64,000 nt of DNA from Heloderma charlesbogerti (GCA_026122225.1 JANEZZ010002679.1:682001-746000), one strand, 5' to 3'; shown: positions 11,890 to 25,130, counted from the stretch's first letter. Notes: a model not told the origin generated them from the sequence alone. Made by a program: numbers and translations.

Positions 11890-12660
11890 ACACAAAGCAG
11901 GCACTGAGGTTGCAGTCTGAAGTAAGAGACTGGCACTGGGTGCTGGTGGCTTTGTAGCCCCTTCTTGGTGCTATTTCCCCTCTGTAAACTGCTCCCCAGC
12001 TGCTTTTTCCCCACACTGGGGCCATTTTCAGCAGGTAAACAGCACAAGGAGAAAGGGTTAAGAAGCTCCTCTCCCCCACTGCACTGGTCTTCTCTTTCAG
12101 ATTGCAGTCTAACTTGCTGAATTGTGTAAAATAAAAGTAAGTCTCCAAAAGAAAAATCAGAGAAGTATATATAATGGCTGTGTTCAGATATTTCAGTAAA
12201 CCAAATTCTCCGGAACCCTGGATTATTGGTAATGAGCAGTGTGCTAGTGTACGCTGCCCAAGTCCCTCCTGCTTGGCTCCTCCTGCAACAAAGCACAGAG
12301 GGGTTATCTGGAAGCCAGGGTTCTCCGGAATCTTGCTTTTGAATATGTAATTCTGTCCCGGGCAATTGCATCTGAGCCTAAAACACTGAAATTTCAGGTC
12401 AAGCCTGCATTATGGCAATTTTAGACCCAACTGAGATGCCTATTGATGGTGGTATACACATAGGTTATTTATTTGGTTTCTTCTACAAGATGGCTAATAT
12501 TTTCTCAGTTTGAAACTGGAGAGGAAGGGTCTAGTGGTGCTGCAGGTCTGGATCACTCTCATCTTTGGTTCTCTCAAGAAGGTGGCTAGTACCACTTTTT
12601 CTAACAGAACCCCTAGGTGGACATTCCAAGGATTGAAACCAAGGTCTCATACATTAAGAA

Positions 12661-12794
12661 AACCTTCCCCAACCTGATGCCTTCCAGTTGTTTTATACTA
12701 CAACTTCTATTAGCCCCAACCAATATAGTCAATGGTCAGAAATGCTGGGAGTTACAGTCTGAAACATCTGGAGGGCACCAGGCTGGGGAGGGCT
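12661..12794. repeat. Palindromic MITE, CCTGGTGCCCTC family (copy 2)
   Basis: The left arm is CCTTCCCCAACCTGATGCC and the right arm ACATCTGGAGGGCACCAGG followed by CTGGGGAGGG. This is the same layout as the copy at 4697. Confidence 0.75.
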
Positions 12795-13185
12795 GCATTA
12801 TGACCATATGCTCTCCATCAAACATCATTATTCAAAACTATAGGTGCTACTTTATCACATATAAATACTTCAGCGTAGATATGCAGAAGCAGCATATCTA
12901 AGGATGTCAGCTAATTAGAGGGAAAAGCTAGGCCTACTCTTGTGTTTTTAGCAGCAATGCAATCTGCAGCAATTAACAGCCAAGTGAAGTTTTTAATCAC
13001 AAGAAGGCCAGTACAACACAAAAGAGTAGGCAATTCAATGTATCACAAAGCCAAAAAGATATGAAGAGATGCAGAAAGACATATCAAAATATCGGTTCCA
13101 ACACATTTTAAGCACTAATTGCTCTTTATCAGGGGAACATTCAAATGCTTTCAGTTGCTCAAAGGCGAATTGCTGACAATGACCG

Positions 13186-13490
13186 AGACTGCACGATCAA
13201 ACTAAGCCACCGTGGCTTGTTTTAATCAGTGTCACTTGCCAGCTGCCATTTCCCTATTTACCTACCCGGGCATGGTTTGTCATGTCATCCAAACCCAGGT
13301 AGCATGGCTTGTTTGAGGGCAAAACTGTTGTAGGGTTATTTGAGGATGTTTCTCCCTCAAACAAGCCATGCCGCCTCGGTTTGGACAACATGACAAACCA
13401 TGCCAGGGAGAGTAATTAGGGAAATGGCAGCTGGCAAATGACACTGATTAAAACAAGCCACTGTGGCAGTGGCTTGCTTGAGCATGCAAA
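13186..13490. mobile_element. Long palindromic MITE (arms about 115 bp)
   Basis: The arm at about 13203-13317 contains AGCCACCGTGGCTTGTTTTA, GGCAGCTG (reversed), GGCATGGTTTGTCATG and GGCTTGTTTGAGGG. It is matched in reverse complement by about 13351-13470, around a 30-35 bp centre. The same family recurs at 34723-35065. Single-stranded copies would fold into a very long hairpin. There is no ORF. Confidence 0.8.
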
Positions 13491-13967
13491 CCGGCCTATT
13501 GGCTTGATAACTGGAATAGTTTTAATTTAACATCACCTGAGTACAACTTGCAAATGAACACACCACATGAGAAGGTGCCACATTTTCAGCAAGAGATTAT
13601 CATATTTTTGTTCTTCCTTCCATTCCCATTTATCCAGGGAATGGAGGTAGAGGGGCCTTCTTTATGCTACTCAGAATGTAGAGCTTCCTTTATGATAGTC
13701 AAAGAATAAATGGAATATATCACATTTATGTTATACCTAAGTTTGAGGGAGCAACTAGAATTCAATAGCACCTATTGTTGTTCACACTGTGCCCCCAAAG
13801 ATAACTGCTGATGGGGCGTGAAGGAAATGAGCTTCAAGCCGAATGCAGTGGTATCCTCAGATGTGGGACCACAATGTGAAGGATAGAGAGGGCAATTGCA
13901 TCTGGGGCAGAACCCAGCAGAGAGTTATTGACAGACAGCTCCAACCTATCCAGAATACTGTACTCCA

Positions 13968-15060
13968 AGTAGTTTTATTTATTTATTTAATTTCTATACC
14001 ACCCGATAGCCGAAGCTCTCTGGGTGGTTCACAAAAATTAAAACCAAACGGCACACAATAAAACAATTTAAAATATATAGAACATTAAAACCACAATATA
14101 ACAATAGAACCACAATAAAACCTAGCAGCAGTGCAGGGATTTAAAATACAGATTTAAAACAGCAAAGCTAAAAGTCTAGAAAGCTAAAATGCTAAAATGC
14201 CTGGGAAAATAAAAAGGTCTTCACCTGGCGCCGAAAGGAATACAGTGTAGGTGCCAGGCGAACCTCACTGGGGAGCTCATTCCAGAGCCGGGGTGCCACA
14301 GCAGAAAAAGCCCTCCTCCTAGTAGACACCCGTCTCACTTCCTTTGGCAGGAGCTCACGGAGAAGGGCCACTGAGGATGATCTTAAGGTCTGGGCAGGCA
14401 CATATGGGAGGAGGCGATCCTTCAGATAACCTGGCCCCAAGCCATTAAGGGCTTTAAATGTTAATACCAGCACTTTGAATCGGGCCCGGAAATGGACTGG
14501 CAGCCAGTGCAGCTGGAAAAGTACTGGCATAATATGAGCTCGCTGGCCAGTCCCTGTTAACAATCTCGCTGCCCTATTTTGGACCAGCTGAAGTTTCCGG
14601 ACCGTTTCAAAAGCAGCCCCACGTATAACGCATTGCAGTAATCCAGACGAGAAGTTATCAGAGCATGGATAACTGTAGCTAGGTTATCTCTGTCCGGATA
14701 AGGGCGCAGTTGGTATACCAGCCTAAGCTGATAAAAAGTGCTCTGTGCCACTGAGTTCACCTGTGCCTCAAGTGACAGTTCTGGATCCAAGAGCACCCCC
14801 AAACTACGAACGTGATCCTTTAGGGGGAGTGCAACCGCCTCCAGAACAGGTTGAATATCACCTAGCTGGGCAGACGAACCACCCACTAACAGTACCTCTG
14901 TCTTGTCCGGATTGAGTTTCAGTTTATTGGCCCTCATCCAGTCCATTACCATTTCCTGGCACTGATTCAGAACAGCCACTGCCTCACCTGGGTTTGATGA
15001 AAACGAGAGGTAGAGCTGGGTATCATCTACATCTGCAATCAAGATAACTGCCTTTGTAGG
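13968..15060 (-). mobile_element. L2-clade LINE, 3' part, antisense
   Basis: Minus-strand open stretches 15069-14557 and 14563-14192 encode the RT end and the C-terminal domain of L2: DDTQLYLSFSS, KLKLNPDKTEVLLVG, LITSRLDYCNALYVGL, LQLHWLPVHFRARFKVL and RLWNELPSEVR. They are broken by a frameshift near 14560. The 3' UTR ends with plus-strand TTTATTTATTTAATTTCTAT (the antisense tail). A closely related 3' piece lies at 51446-51832. Confidence 0.93.
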
Positions 15061-15815
15061 AAGGCACACAACTGGGAAAGAACACTAGGACAGAACACTC
15101 ACCTCAGCTTCATGGTGTCTCAAGATACACAGACTGATATCCATTTCCAAAGAGTTTGGTCTTAATTCTTCCTTCAAGATGGACATGTGTGAAACATTAA
15201 AGGGCTAATGTACTTATGGCAGATGGCCGTTTACAGGAGCAGCACTCATATTTATTCTGCCTTATAAGAGGTATTCAAGAAGTAAAACATTTTTATTATT
15301 TATAATAGAAGGGTGACATTTTAAAACATAAATCAGTGATCAGCAACTGGCTGCCCTCAGACCAACAGCTGACCCACCAACCACTCCCTTTCAGTCCATA
15401 CTTGACAACCCACTATTAGTCAGCTGCTGCTAATTCAAAGCCAGCTCTATTTGCATGAGGCCTACTTAAGGATACCGTCTGGCAAAATTTTTATCAACCT
15501 GCTCAGTTTTTCAGAGCCTGTGCAGGTTGCTAGTCCAGGTAATGAAAAACTAGTTACTCCAAACATGTGCGCACAAACACATGCACCACGCACACTTCTC
15601 CTGACCCTGCCAAATGGATCAGCACTTTACCAACAGCAGCACAAGGCAGCTGCAGTGGTGGGAGAGGTAGAATGTTCAAGAGTCTGATATTTCTCTATGA
15701 AATCTTGCAAGAAAGGATAATCAAGATGTAAGAGTTGGTTTAGAACAGAGCATGATGTGAACTGCAGTTTATGAGGTAATAACCAAAGCACAGAACGACA
15801 ATAATGGAGTCAGGT

Positions 15816-15827
15816 GGGGGGGGGGGG
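15816..15827. repeat. Poly(G) tract
   Basis: Twelve consecutive G on the plus strand; likely length-variable. Confidence 0.9.
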
Positions 15828-16699
15828 TTAAATGCCAATGACTTGGAAAACTTGTTCAAGATTCTATTCATTAACAAACTGTTGTACTGTTTGTTAGTCT
15901 TACTTAAAGTAGACCCATAAAAATGAATGGGACTTAAGTTAGACTAACAACCCACAATTTCTCTTAAATTCCCAAATCTTAATCCAAAATAGAATGCCAA
16001 CGATTTATTTAGTGAAGGCCTAACTATGGGCTCTCAGTTGTCCCTTTTTCACCTGTGAATAGAGTTACTCTATAAACACTGATGAGTAGGTCATTATCTC
16101 AAACATACAGATGTGGTTTGAGTTCAGAGGTGATCTGAGTTCAGAATTCAGTAAATGCTGCAATAATCATGGTGTGCCCATGGAGATTTTGGAAGGGCTA
16201 TTTAGCTTTAGGATTGGCTCTTGGCAGGCTTTTTCCCCTTATAGTTTGGCTTTACCAATTTATTTCTATAGCTTTATTAATGCTTATTTTAAACATATTT
16301 TTATATAAACAGCTTTGTAAGGTTCACCTGAAAAGCAGCATATAAATACCTCAAATAAACAAATAAACATATCTCTGATACTCTGCATGGATCCCATTCT
16401 ATTCTGTTCTTTACATTTTACTTCCAGTAGAGTATCTGAGAGGCTGGATGCAACAGCTTGCTTAAAGGACAAATAGCAGAGAGGTTGCCCCAAACAGCAG
16501 CAGCTGTCTGGGTTGCTATAACCTGGGGCAAGGATGATTGGCACTACACTTCACCATTTTTTGTTAAATACTTCCAACAATTTGGAACTGAAGTATTTAA
16601 TATATAAAATGAACAAATGATGCACAGCTCCTGCGTACTTAAGCAGAGAAGATTTTCTAATGGTCATTTCAATACCAATGCTAGTTTTATTCAATACCA

Positions 16700-16917
16700 G
16701 TGTGCAAACGCTCTACTCTGCCGACCTGTCCCAATAGCAAAACAAGCGTTTCTCCTCGTTTGGGGGCTTCCTGTGGGAAGTGCTAAATCTCTGTTGTGCA
16801 AGCAGTGGGTCCCGCTTATGTAATGGAATTGGTGGGACACACCACTTCTGCATCAAAATCTGCAGGGACAAGAGAAATGGTGGGGGCATAAGCACCCCAT
16901 TGGATTCTGCCCTGAGA
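16700..16917. mobile_element. Diverged MITE with ...GGATTCTGCCCT end
   Basis: The right end GGTGGGGGCATAAGCACCCC plus ATTGGATTCTGCCCT matches the right end of the element at 10494-10800. The left end is decayed. Confidence 0.45.
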
Positions 16918-17892
16918 CTTGTTGTGTCACCAAGTAAGCTCTTAGAATAGGGCAGACCAGTACTGTTTCAGGACACTACTACAAATCATGAAAAGACTAA
17001 TTCATACTACAAGAAGCGTACACTTCCATCCTGCCCTCCTCCACATATTCGGAATGAAAAATTCTCTTCAATTTTTACCCTGCCCAAACTAGACATGATG
17101 TTTTTAAAGAAGTTAGTAACAGCCATGGAGGTAATCCAATTGGGACCACTACATATGGGAGGGGATTCATCCCTCCACCATCACACGATTTTCTGATTAA
17201 AATTGCCCCTTCTAAAGTTATTTGAGTCACAAGGGAAAATATGCAGGTACCCATATAATAAGTGTCTCCTCCATGGGGAAAATGGCTGTTGGAGAGGGGG
17301 CATTTTGAAGTGAGAAAATGGCAAATGAGACTTAACCCTACTCCCTCAGCACCATAGACCAGTTCTGATTCCCCCCAGCCCCAGCTGTGTTTTTTTTAAA
17401 GCAGGAGATCCTGAATCACAGAATACCTGTATCCTACCTAGTGATAAAGGGCTGGGATCCAAAGAACTACTTTTGTGATGCCCAGGGTTTTCCACCATCA
17501 CCATCCCCCCCATGAGAACTTTTGTTTTTGTTTTTAAACTGTTTTCTTTCTTTGAACAGCAGATAAACACACACAAACACACCTGCCCTATCCCAAACTG
17601 CTTTTCACATCCTCTGAGTTTCAAAAGAGGTTTCCTATGTGACGTAGGGACAGGGGTATCTGATGTTAACGAAAAATTATCCTAAAGCCTTCCTGGATAT
17701 AGAGCACTAATTATACAGTTCTTTAGATCCTAGGCATAAATGTGGTCCACCTAATTATTTCTAAAAAAGCACATTACACAGGATCCTAAAAGCTAGGAAA
17801 TGCTACCACTTAAAATACTAGACACTGAAAGCTACTGGAGAACTTAACAAAACGGCTGAACCGAAACAGCAGTACTCAAAATTCAACAGCAT

Positions 17893-17894
<2 letters not shown>

Positions 17895-17926
<32 letters not shown>
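17895..17926. repeat. (CA)n microsatellite
   Basis: Sixteen uninterrupted CA units. Confidence 0.95.
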
Positions 17927-17932
<6 letters not shown>

Positions 17933-17939
17933 GAGTAGT

Positions 17940-20860
17940 ACATTTAAGCCTTACATATTGGTAATGGTGGTAGTAGCTCTAATGCTACAATGAACAGTGC
18001 CATTGTATTCCCACACACACTGACAATATTACTGGCACCTTTTCCTCTAGCATTACATCTTCTGTTTTGAGAAATTTGACCCAATTTTAAAAGTCGAGCA
18101 AGTTTTGTTTTCAGTTGAAAAAGCAAAATAAAGAGGCTAGGCTTTCTCAGACAAGCCTTCAACCAAAGAGGTGACAAGTATTGCCTAAAAGAACAAGATA
18201 GGCAGAAATCCCATCTAACATCCTTAAGGGAAAATAATATTTTGGCAGGTTGAAATCATGAGACAAGTCATTTAAGCCTGCTCTTCCCACCCCTCCTCCC
18301 TAGAAACAGCCTCTAAATGCAGCGTTTACACTTAGTCTCAACTTGAGACCTCTGCCAAATGTCACCACACAAATCCTTCTCTGCAATACATGTGTTTTGC
18401 AGAATACCATAGCCGAACCTCCCTCCCCAATATCAAAGCAACAACAGCTTTAAAGAATAAGACAACTGCACACTAATTTCTGTAGCATAGCAAAGATATG
18501 ATAAATAGAAAATACGCCATGCAAGATGATTCTGCCTTTCTCTCAAGTACATACGATCAGAATATAACCAACTACCAGAGTATCACCCAATTATTTTTCT
18601 AATGTGCCATCTGAAGCATTTCAGCAGGCCCTTCTATTCCATGCTTTAAAACACCACACAAACACATACCTCCTGTTTTATAAACAAGAATGTGTTTTAT
18701 ATTTAGCTTAGAGGTAAAGGTCATACCTGAAGTATGTTTCTTTGTAGCACACAGTGCTGGCTTTCCACAGCTTATTTCTATTACATTCTTGTCCTCCTCA
18801 TTCAAAAGCATAAAATGCATTTAGATTTTATTTATCTATGAACCAATAACACTGACAAGCGTCCTTAAAGCCATTTTCACTTTTCATCCAATCCAACTAA
18901 TTGAGCTGCAAGAGGAAGTTTTAGGTTTTCCAGCTTCTCTCTCTCAAACAGAATTTTTCTTTCCTGGCAAATGAAATATTTAAATATAAAACACCCTTTA
19001 TTACATTCGATGTTCCCTATTCTTCCCTAAATGCAATTCAGCATAGGACTCAGTTTTATTTATTAGCAGAGTGAAAAGCACACAGCCATGTTTGTTTTTA
19101 AAAACTCAGCAGGTACACCTAATCCTCTACTAGAATTAATAAATTCAAGTTACAGACACTTTACCATATCGAGTCAATCAAAATTACCTTGATCTAAGTT
19201 GCTTGCAGGGTCCCAAAAGCTAGACAGTAACAAGAAATCCAACAGTTTTGTGCAGTTAAAATGGCTACTGTAGATTGGGGAAGTGGTGTCTGTGCTTCAG
19301 CTTATGACTCATACATGAAACTAAGTGTTTCTCAGAGAGGCACGCCCAGGTTGCTGCGGGCCCAATTACTCCGCCAGGTCAAACATGCAAATCTTCAGGT
19401 AAGAGGGGAAAGAGAGAACAACCTGAATCAGCCAGCCACACCTTAACTAGCAGGAGCAAAGGCCGAACAACTGCTAAAGCAAAGTGAAATGCACAGACAA
19501 CACACTCAACAAGTGGACAAAGAAACGCCAGTACAATTTATGCAGTACTATCAGAACTACTTGCCTGCACTCAGTTTGCTAAATAAATGGAAGTATTTCA
19601 GTGTTCAGAGAAGTTAATGATCAATCACTAAACCTTTTATCCTGAAAATCAGCTTAACACAAGCTTGTAGAATTATTGTTTAAACTAACTAATTTGACTA
19701 AAAGTAACTTAAATTAAATTGCAAGGGAAGCCATAATTTTTGCCAAAGTAGTAATTATTCTGTACACGCCTAACCCTGTAGTGTGGGGAAGGGGAAAAAA
19801 AGTCAAATTTGGTTACAATCAGATCTACATTTCTAACATGAGGTAACTTGTGAGGAGATAAGAAAGTTAAAAAAAAAATTACTGTACCTGTTTTACATTT
19901 GCATCATATGGCATAACAAGTGACTTTTAGAAGTATTATGAGAAGCAACCATTCAGAAACAGAACCTGGGGTAGGAAGAAATGGCCCAGTCAAAAATAAG
20001 ATTCAGGAAGGAGAAATACCAGATCCATCTCGTGAAGACTAGCAAGGATGGCCAAGAGGCAGATGGCACTGTGAAGTAGCTGCTGGGGCAGTCCTGAAGG
20101 TGGCCCTGGCACCAGGCCCAGTGTCAGAAGTTTGCATCATTAGGCATGTGCCAGACATCACATACCATTAGGGGGCCCACAACTGACAGCTGACATCAGG
20201 CCTTTTGGTCAGCAGCTAGGAGAAACTGCAGTGGCCTAACTGGGGATCAGAGCCAGGAGAGGGCAAGTGGGTGAGCAGTGGCTATTCTTTTTTCTTCTTG
20301 CCACCCACCCACTCTAGATTTCATTCTCTGCAGACCACAGCTGCAAGCAGCCACCTTTAAGAAACAATATGTTCAAGAGAATTAAATGCTCGCTCCTACC
20401 TAACAAAACATGATATTTTTCCTATGAGTTAAACTCAAGAAAAATAAGTCCATGAAACTGAGGAGATGTGGTAATGGCAGAACAGCAGCACAATGCTCCC
20501 AGCAATCTTATCCACAAGCGGTATAATGTATGTGTTTTTAAACACCTTGAGAGAATGCTGCGAAGATTACTTTTTTCTTTAGCTCAAATTTTAAACAAAA
20601 ATCAACAGTTTTTAAACAAGTCCTAAGTAATAATCAGTATTCGACTTAATCAAGTATTAATCCACATTCTGCAGCAGTATACAATCCAAAACTAGCATAG
20701 TCGTTATCCCCCCGCTTGTTTTTTTTGGCTGGAATATGAGTAAGGGTGAATTTGCAATGTTTTTCAAAGAACTGTAAGTGGAATTATAGATTGTTTTTGC
20801 CCATGGATGCAGATTCATTTTTCATGTCCCATTTGGGTCAAGCAAGTTTTGCAGGTTTTT
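17940..20860. other. Gene-free, apparently repeat-poor stretch with AP-1 and octamer motifs
   Basis: I see no recognisable transposon over almost 3 kb, unlike the flanks. It contains a perfect AP-1 site TGACTCA (19305-19311) and, 74 bp downstream, a perfect octamer ATGCAAAT (19385-19392). A plus-strand frame at 19261-19446 is open but shows no family resemblance. This could be a conserved intronic regulatory block of the ELF1 side; not demonstrated. Confidence 0.3.
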
Positions 20861-21648
20861 GAAACATCTCAAGCTGTACCTTGGAGACCCCCCAAACAGG
20901 CCCTGCTAAAATAGTAGTGTCTATATTCTGGTGAAAGTGTCACAGATGTATTGTGTACAACCACCACGATGAGCAACATACTTTTCCTGCTCCTCCACCC
21001 AAAGTTCCGGAGCATTTTTAGAACTCTTTTTAAAGTTTCTTGTATATTTACAATATCCATATATATGTACCCATCTAATCCTTGAAGGGAAAACAAAGAT
21101 TTTCCAGTCTTGAAGGCTATATATAATCCAGCTTGTAAACAGTGTCTTACTGAATGTGCTTCCAGACGAAGCTTTTATTGTGCAATCACACTGTTTCATT
21201 CACATAATTTTATGAAGGGTTCAGACAACAATGTCTCCCATTAGTAGCCCTCACATATTTCCCCCCTTCTATTTTCTTACCAGAAAAATCTCGCTAAGGA
21301 AGAAAAGAAATAGCTGCACAATCCCTTTTGATTGTTAGTGCTAGGAGCTCTCCATCTGGAAGCACCTCTTGTCACCTGCAATTTGTAAGAATTGTCTCCA
21401 GGCAATTAGGCAGTGAAGAGGGGAGGCAATTTATTGGCAAGGAGGGGGTATGAAACTGTTATGCACTTGTTTGCAAGGCTTATGCAACATAGTCAGGGAG
21501 ATTTCTCAAGTTTTGAAAAGTATTTGTTGGCTTAACTGTGTTTTTATGTTTTTTGAGCTGGTGAATCCAAATGTCAGTACCCAAGTGATACACTTTATCA
21601 CTTATCCTAAAACCAGGTGGGCAGTTAGGATGGCTAGTGCCAACTAAT

Positions 21649-22243
21649 TGTCAGGGATGAGTCCAAGCACCTTGAGAGGTCTGACAGATGAATCTGAATC
21701 AGAGTTGGAGCACTTAGATCAGGGGCTGGGGAAGGGACCCTCGGTACAGTGCCAAGACGCTGGGAGAGATTCCTCCGAAGACCTTGACAAATGGATGGCC
21801 CAGGTTAAGTCCCTGCCCCCTCCCTCAACCGTAAAAACTCAAGTTTCGGAGGAGGAGGAAGGCGTGACTTGAGAGCTGCTAGGGCATGTTGCAAAGCAAA
21901 GCAGGAAAGGTTAGGGGTAGGACTTAGACGCTCATCCAAGATAGCCACTCTTGGGAGCCAACATAGGACGGAGCCACCCTAAGGGAGGAGCATCACTGTG
22001 AACCAAGTTTGTCCATGAGGTTCATGCCCAAACTGTTGGCAACTTCACTACCCTCCAGTTCGGTTAGTCTCCTCTAATTAGGAATCGCAGATTAGTTGTT
22101 TAGGGGCCTGAGGGAGTCTGAGAGTTTCCTGGAATCTGTATTTGTAAAGAGGCTAGTTTCTAGCAAAATAAAGTAGTATTAGCCAGAAGCTTTGTCTCCT
22201 TTAATGCTGATTGTGAAGGGGGAAGGATGAGCCATTTCTGACA
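21649..22243 (+). mobile_element. Solo LTR of an endogenous LTR element
   Basis: It starts TGTCAG and ends CTGACA, the 5'-TG...CA-3' inverted termini of LTRs. It is 595 bp long, GC-richer than its flanks, with a polyadenylation signal AATAAA at 22167-22172 placed towards the end. The flanking pentamers CTAAT (21644-21648) and CTACT (22244-22248) match 4 of 5, consistent with a decayed 5-bp duplication. No internal gag or pol lies on either side, so it is a recombined solo LTR. The 74-aa open frame inside (21648-21872) is not recognisable. Confidence 0.7.
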
Positions 22244-22433
22244 CTACTTAACAACATAAACCACACTGTTTAACCAACATATAGTCAATGGAGTTACACT
22301 GGTCAACCAATTTTGATGACAAGCAAATATTAGGCCTAACTTTATTGCAAAGATTTTAGAAGCCTACGGTGAAAAATTCCAAAATGGCAATCAATTACAT
22401 TTTCTTTTGGGCAACAAAATGTTATGAAACTAA

Positions 22434-22551
22434 GGGTGCAATTCTATGCATGTTTAGACAGAAAAAAGGCTTACAATTCCCAGCATGTTGGCTGGGGAAT
22501 AGTGGGAGTTGTAGGCCTTTTTTCTGTCTAAACATGTATAGGATTGCACCC
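22434..22551. mobile_element. PIF/Harbinger-like palindromic MITE, about 118 bp
   Basis: The left end GGGTGCAATTCTATGC pairs with the right end ATAGGATTGCACCC. The arms extend inwards (CATGTTTAGACAG and CTGTCTAAACATG, both with a homopolymer neighbour), so nearly the whole element is one hairpin. Left flank TAA. Related copies: 33173 and 38642. Confidence 0.8.
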
Positions 22552-22555
22552 CAAA

Positions 22556-22644
22556 GCTGCAGTCCTAAACCCATTTACCTGGAAGTAAGTCCCACTAAAT
22601 TCAGTGGGGCTTGCTTTTGAGTAGACATACCTAGGATTGCACTG
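22556..22644. mobile_element. PIF/Harbinger-like MITE, 90-bp class
   Basis: It starts GCTGCAGTCCTAAAC and ends AGGATTGCACTG, followed by TAA. The central AGTAAGTCCCACTAAATTCA matches the class. It sits only 4 bp after the palindromic MITE at 22434-22551, so two related elements landed side by side. Confidence 0.7.
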
Positions 22645-24035
22645 TAAGATGCAGCGTCAGTATTAAATGGTGCATAGTTTGGAATATAAGCCCGTCTCCT
22701 GTGACAACTGAGCCTGAGAAAATGGAAATTTAAAAATACAAAATGGCTGCCAAAATATTACATCTCAATTAAACTGGAATATATACATCATTTTGTAACC
22801 AGAACAACAACTAAAGGTTTGCATCTATAGAAATAGCACCTGATATTATCTCAGAACAAATCTTTATTATTTTCAGTTGCTATTTTTACATTGGCATGTT
22901 AAACATTTCTATTGAATGTATAGTGGAGGCAAAGTGCTGTTTTTCATAGCTGAAATATTTAGTATGATCTAAAACATACAAACAGATGTACACAGAATAA
23001 TATTAGCTGTGCCAATAGTACTGGCTAGTCAGCTTTCTTTTTAAATATTAAAATGTGCTTTTCCATCTTCAACAAGGGAGCAGCCTCAATGTTTCATCCA
23101 ACAGGATCTGGCCCAAGAGCTGTAATGTAGTAGGGGTTCCCTGTAAATTATGATGTCAAATAAAACAAAATATCACCAGCAGATATTCAGATGTGTACTC
23201 TACACATTCCTAGGCGGTTGTTGAAACAGGCTACAAAGGAAATGCATCATCTATTGAATGTACCTAGGAGGCAACAGAAAAAAGTACACACAATGCATAA
23301 AACTTTGGAAAATTCACTACCACAATGTATGGTAGTGTATGTACCACAGTACAGTAGAGTGGTACCAATCTATGTACCACAGTACAGTAGAGTGGTACTG
23401 GCTTCTAATCTTTTTTAAAGCATTTTATCAATTAATGAAAGATACTAACAGCCATTGATAGGTGTAATACCGAGATGCAGAACGCTGTTCAGGTGGAGAC
23501 CCAGACTGACCCCCAGGAGGGCCAGATTATGTCAGTAGCTACGAACATGCTCACCAATGTCATCGCCGCACGATTTTCACTTTCTATGTGCTGAGGAGAC
23601 ATGGCCAGCCCTGGGAGGTTCCCATGCTGTTATCATCCTGATGGAGATGGCAACTGGTGCATGAATGGACCCAACCAGCTCCGGGGGAAATGGCTCCTCC
23701 CAGCACCGCCTGAGTCAGGTGCCTTCTCTGTGCACCTCTCATCAACTTCACTCAGGTCAGCAAGAGGCACACGAAGGAAGTCTTGGCCAGTGCCCGCATC
23801 CTCCACTGAGATCGGAGATTACGGTATGGATTCTCGCTTAGAAGCCAGGCCCCACCCCCTGGAAGAAGCCCAGAAAGCTCTGTGGACCAGATTGGGGAGC
23901 CCCCCAGGCCAGATTAGGCCCATGGGCCAGGGTTCTGCACCTCTGGTTTAAGAATTAAATAAAGCCTCTATGTATAGAGGAAGTATATGGGAACAAACAT
24001 CAGAGGTTGGTCCCTGTTTTCATGTTCTGCTTCTT

Positions 24036-24090
24036 TGTTTGCAAAGCGAACTGGCTGGCCGCTGTTGAAAACAGAATGATAAGACTAGAT
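24036..24090 (+). mobile_element. CR1 3'-end fragment
   Basis: GGCCGCTGTTGAAAACAGAATG followed by ACTAGATC resembles the usual CR1 3' phrase (...AACAGAATG..GGACTAGATGG). It is truncated by the hAT element that follows. Confidence 0.5.
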
Positions 24091-24537
24091 CAGGGATGAG
24101 GAACCTCTGTCCTGTGAGCTGAAAATAGCCCATGGGGATTCTCCATCCGGCCTGCCAGATTTTTCCCTAGGCCCTGCCCCTTCTTCCGGCAGAGAAAAGC
24201 TCTTCTCTCTAGTCAACAGATGATCAGAGCTTTTCTTGACTGTGCCTTTGCCACTGTACAGCAGGGAGAAGATGCTTGGTATTTGGGATGCTATTTGAAA
24301 GTGCTGCTGAGTGATTCAGTTCTGCTTACTTCTGAGTAGACACGCAGAGACTTTTCCTGCTTACTTTTGAGTAGACTTACAATCAGTAATAGTCAGAATT
24401 TGGCAGACTAGATTTGATAGAGCCTTTGACCATTCCCACAGTTGGAATGTATACCACACATAGAAACACACACACATACAAAGACCTTTCCCAGACTGGA
24501 ATTCAGCCCTTTGGCTGAAAAGGATTCCCCACCCCTG
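24091..24537. mobile_element. hAT-like non-autonomous element (CAGGGG type)
   Basis: The left terminus is CAGGGATGAGGAACCTC and the right terminus GATTCCCCACCCCTG, reverse complements with small differences (consensus CAGGGGTGGGGAA). The flanking octamers GACTAGAT (24083-24090) and GAGTAAAT (24538-24545) match 6 of 8, the target length of hAT. No transposase is present. The same end type occurs at 28400-28614, and a lone right end lies near 23930-23946. Confidence 0.65.
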
Positions 24538-25130
24538 GAGTAAATGGATCCAAGAAGGCCATTCTGGAACAGACACTCTGAACAGCCAAAAAATTAACCT
24601 CATACAGTTTGTTTTTAGCCCTGACCCAGAAACAGCAATCCTGTCTGCACATGCAGTTTTGCTGCAACAAGAGCACAAAAGCCAGCTTGGGGAGAATAGC
24701 TATGCCCAGCAACTGGCTTCCATGCAGAATTTTCAACAAGTGCACTTTCCCTATTTGACAGGGCATAGTATTTAGTTTGAATATACAGTTGTCCATTCAT
24801 CTACTCAGAGCATTAATACAAAATAAGTCTTACAACTTCTTTGATTGATGGACAACAAAGAATTGTATCCTAAGAGGGAATGGGGTTTAAAAGTGAAGCA
24901 ATTAAATATTCATACTGCACAAGTTATAGTTAACACATCTAACATATACTAAGTGATGCCTTTACTAAATGGTAGAGAAAAAGAACACAAATAGCTAAAA
25001 TATTATATTCAAATTGGTTGCAAGCAAAGAGAAAAAAAGGAATATAACATTTAACATGAACAATTACAGATGGTTATTGTCAGGGAGTCAAAACAGTTTG
25101 CCGTAAGTGATCATAAATGGAGTTCTGAGG

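Noticed and set aside
11859..12371. Minus-strand 170-codon open frame
   Set aside because: It starts in palindromic sequence around 12180-12360 and ends in a (TTG)n run; no domain is visible. Probably chance.
23333..23400. Short direct repeat (GTATGTACCACAGTACAGTAGAGTGG twice, shown here only by its sense) as a possible CRISPR-like array
   Set aside because: There are only two units, directly adjacent, in a vertebrate genome; it is an ordinary small tandem duplication.
23601..23951. Plus-strand open frame of 116 codons
   Set aside because: It ends in a repeat right end (GGTTCTGCACCTCTG) of the hAT type and has no recognisable domain or splice context.
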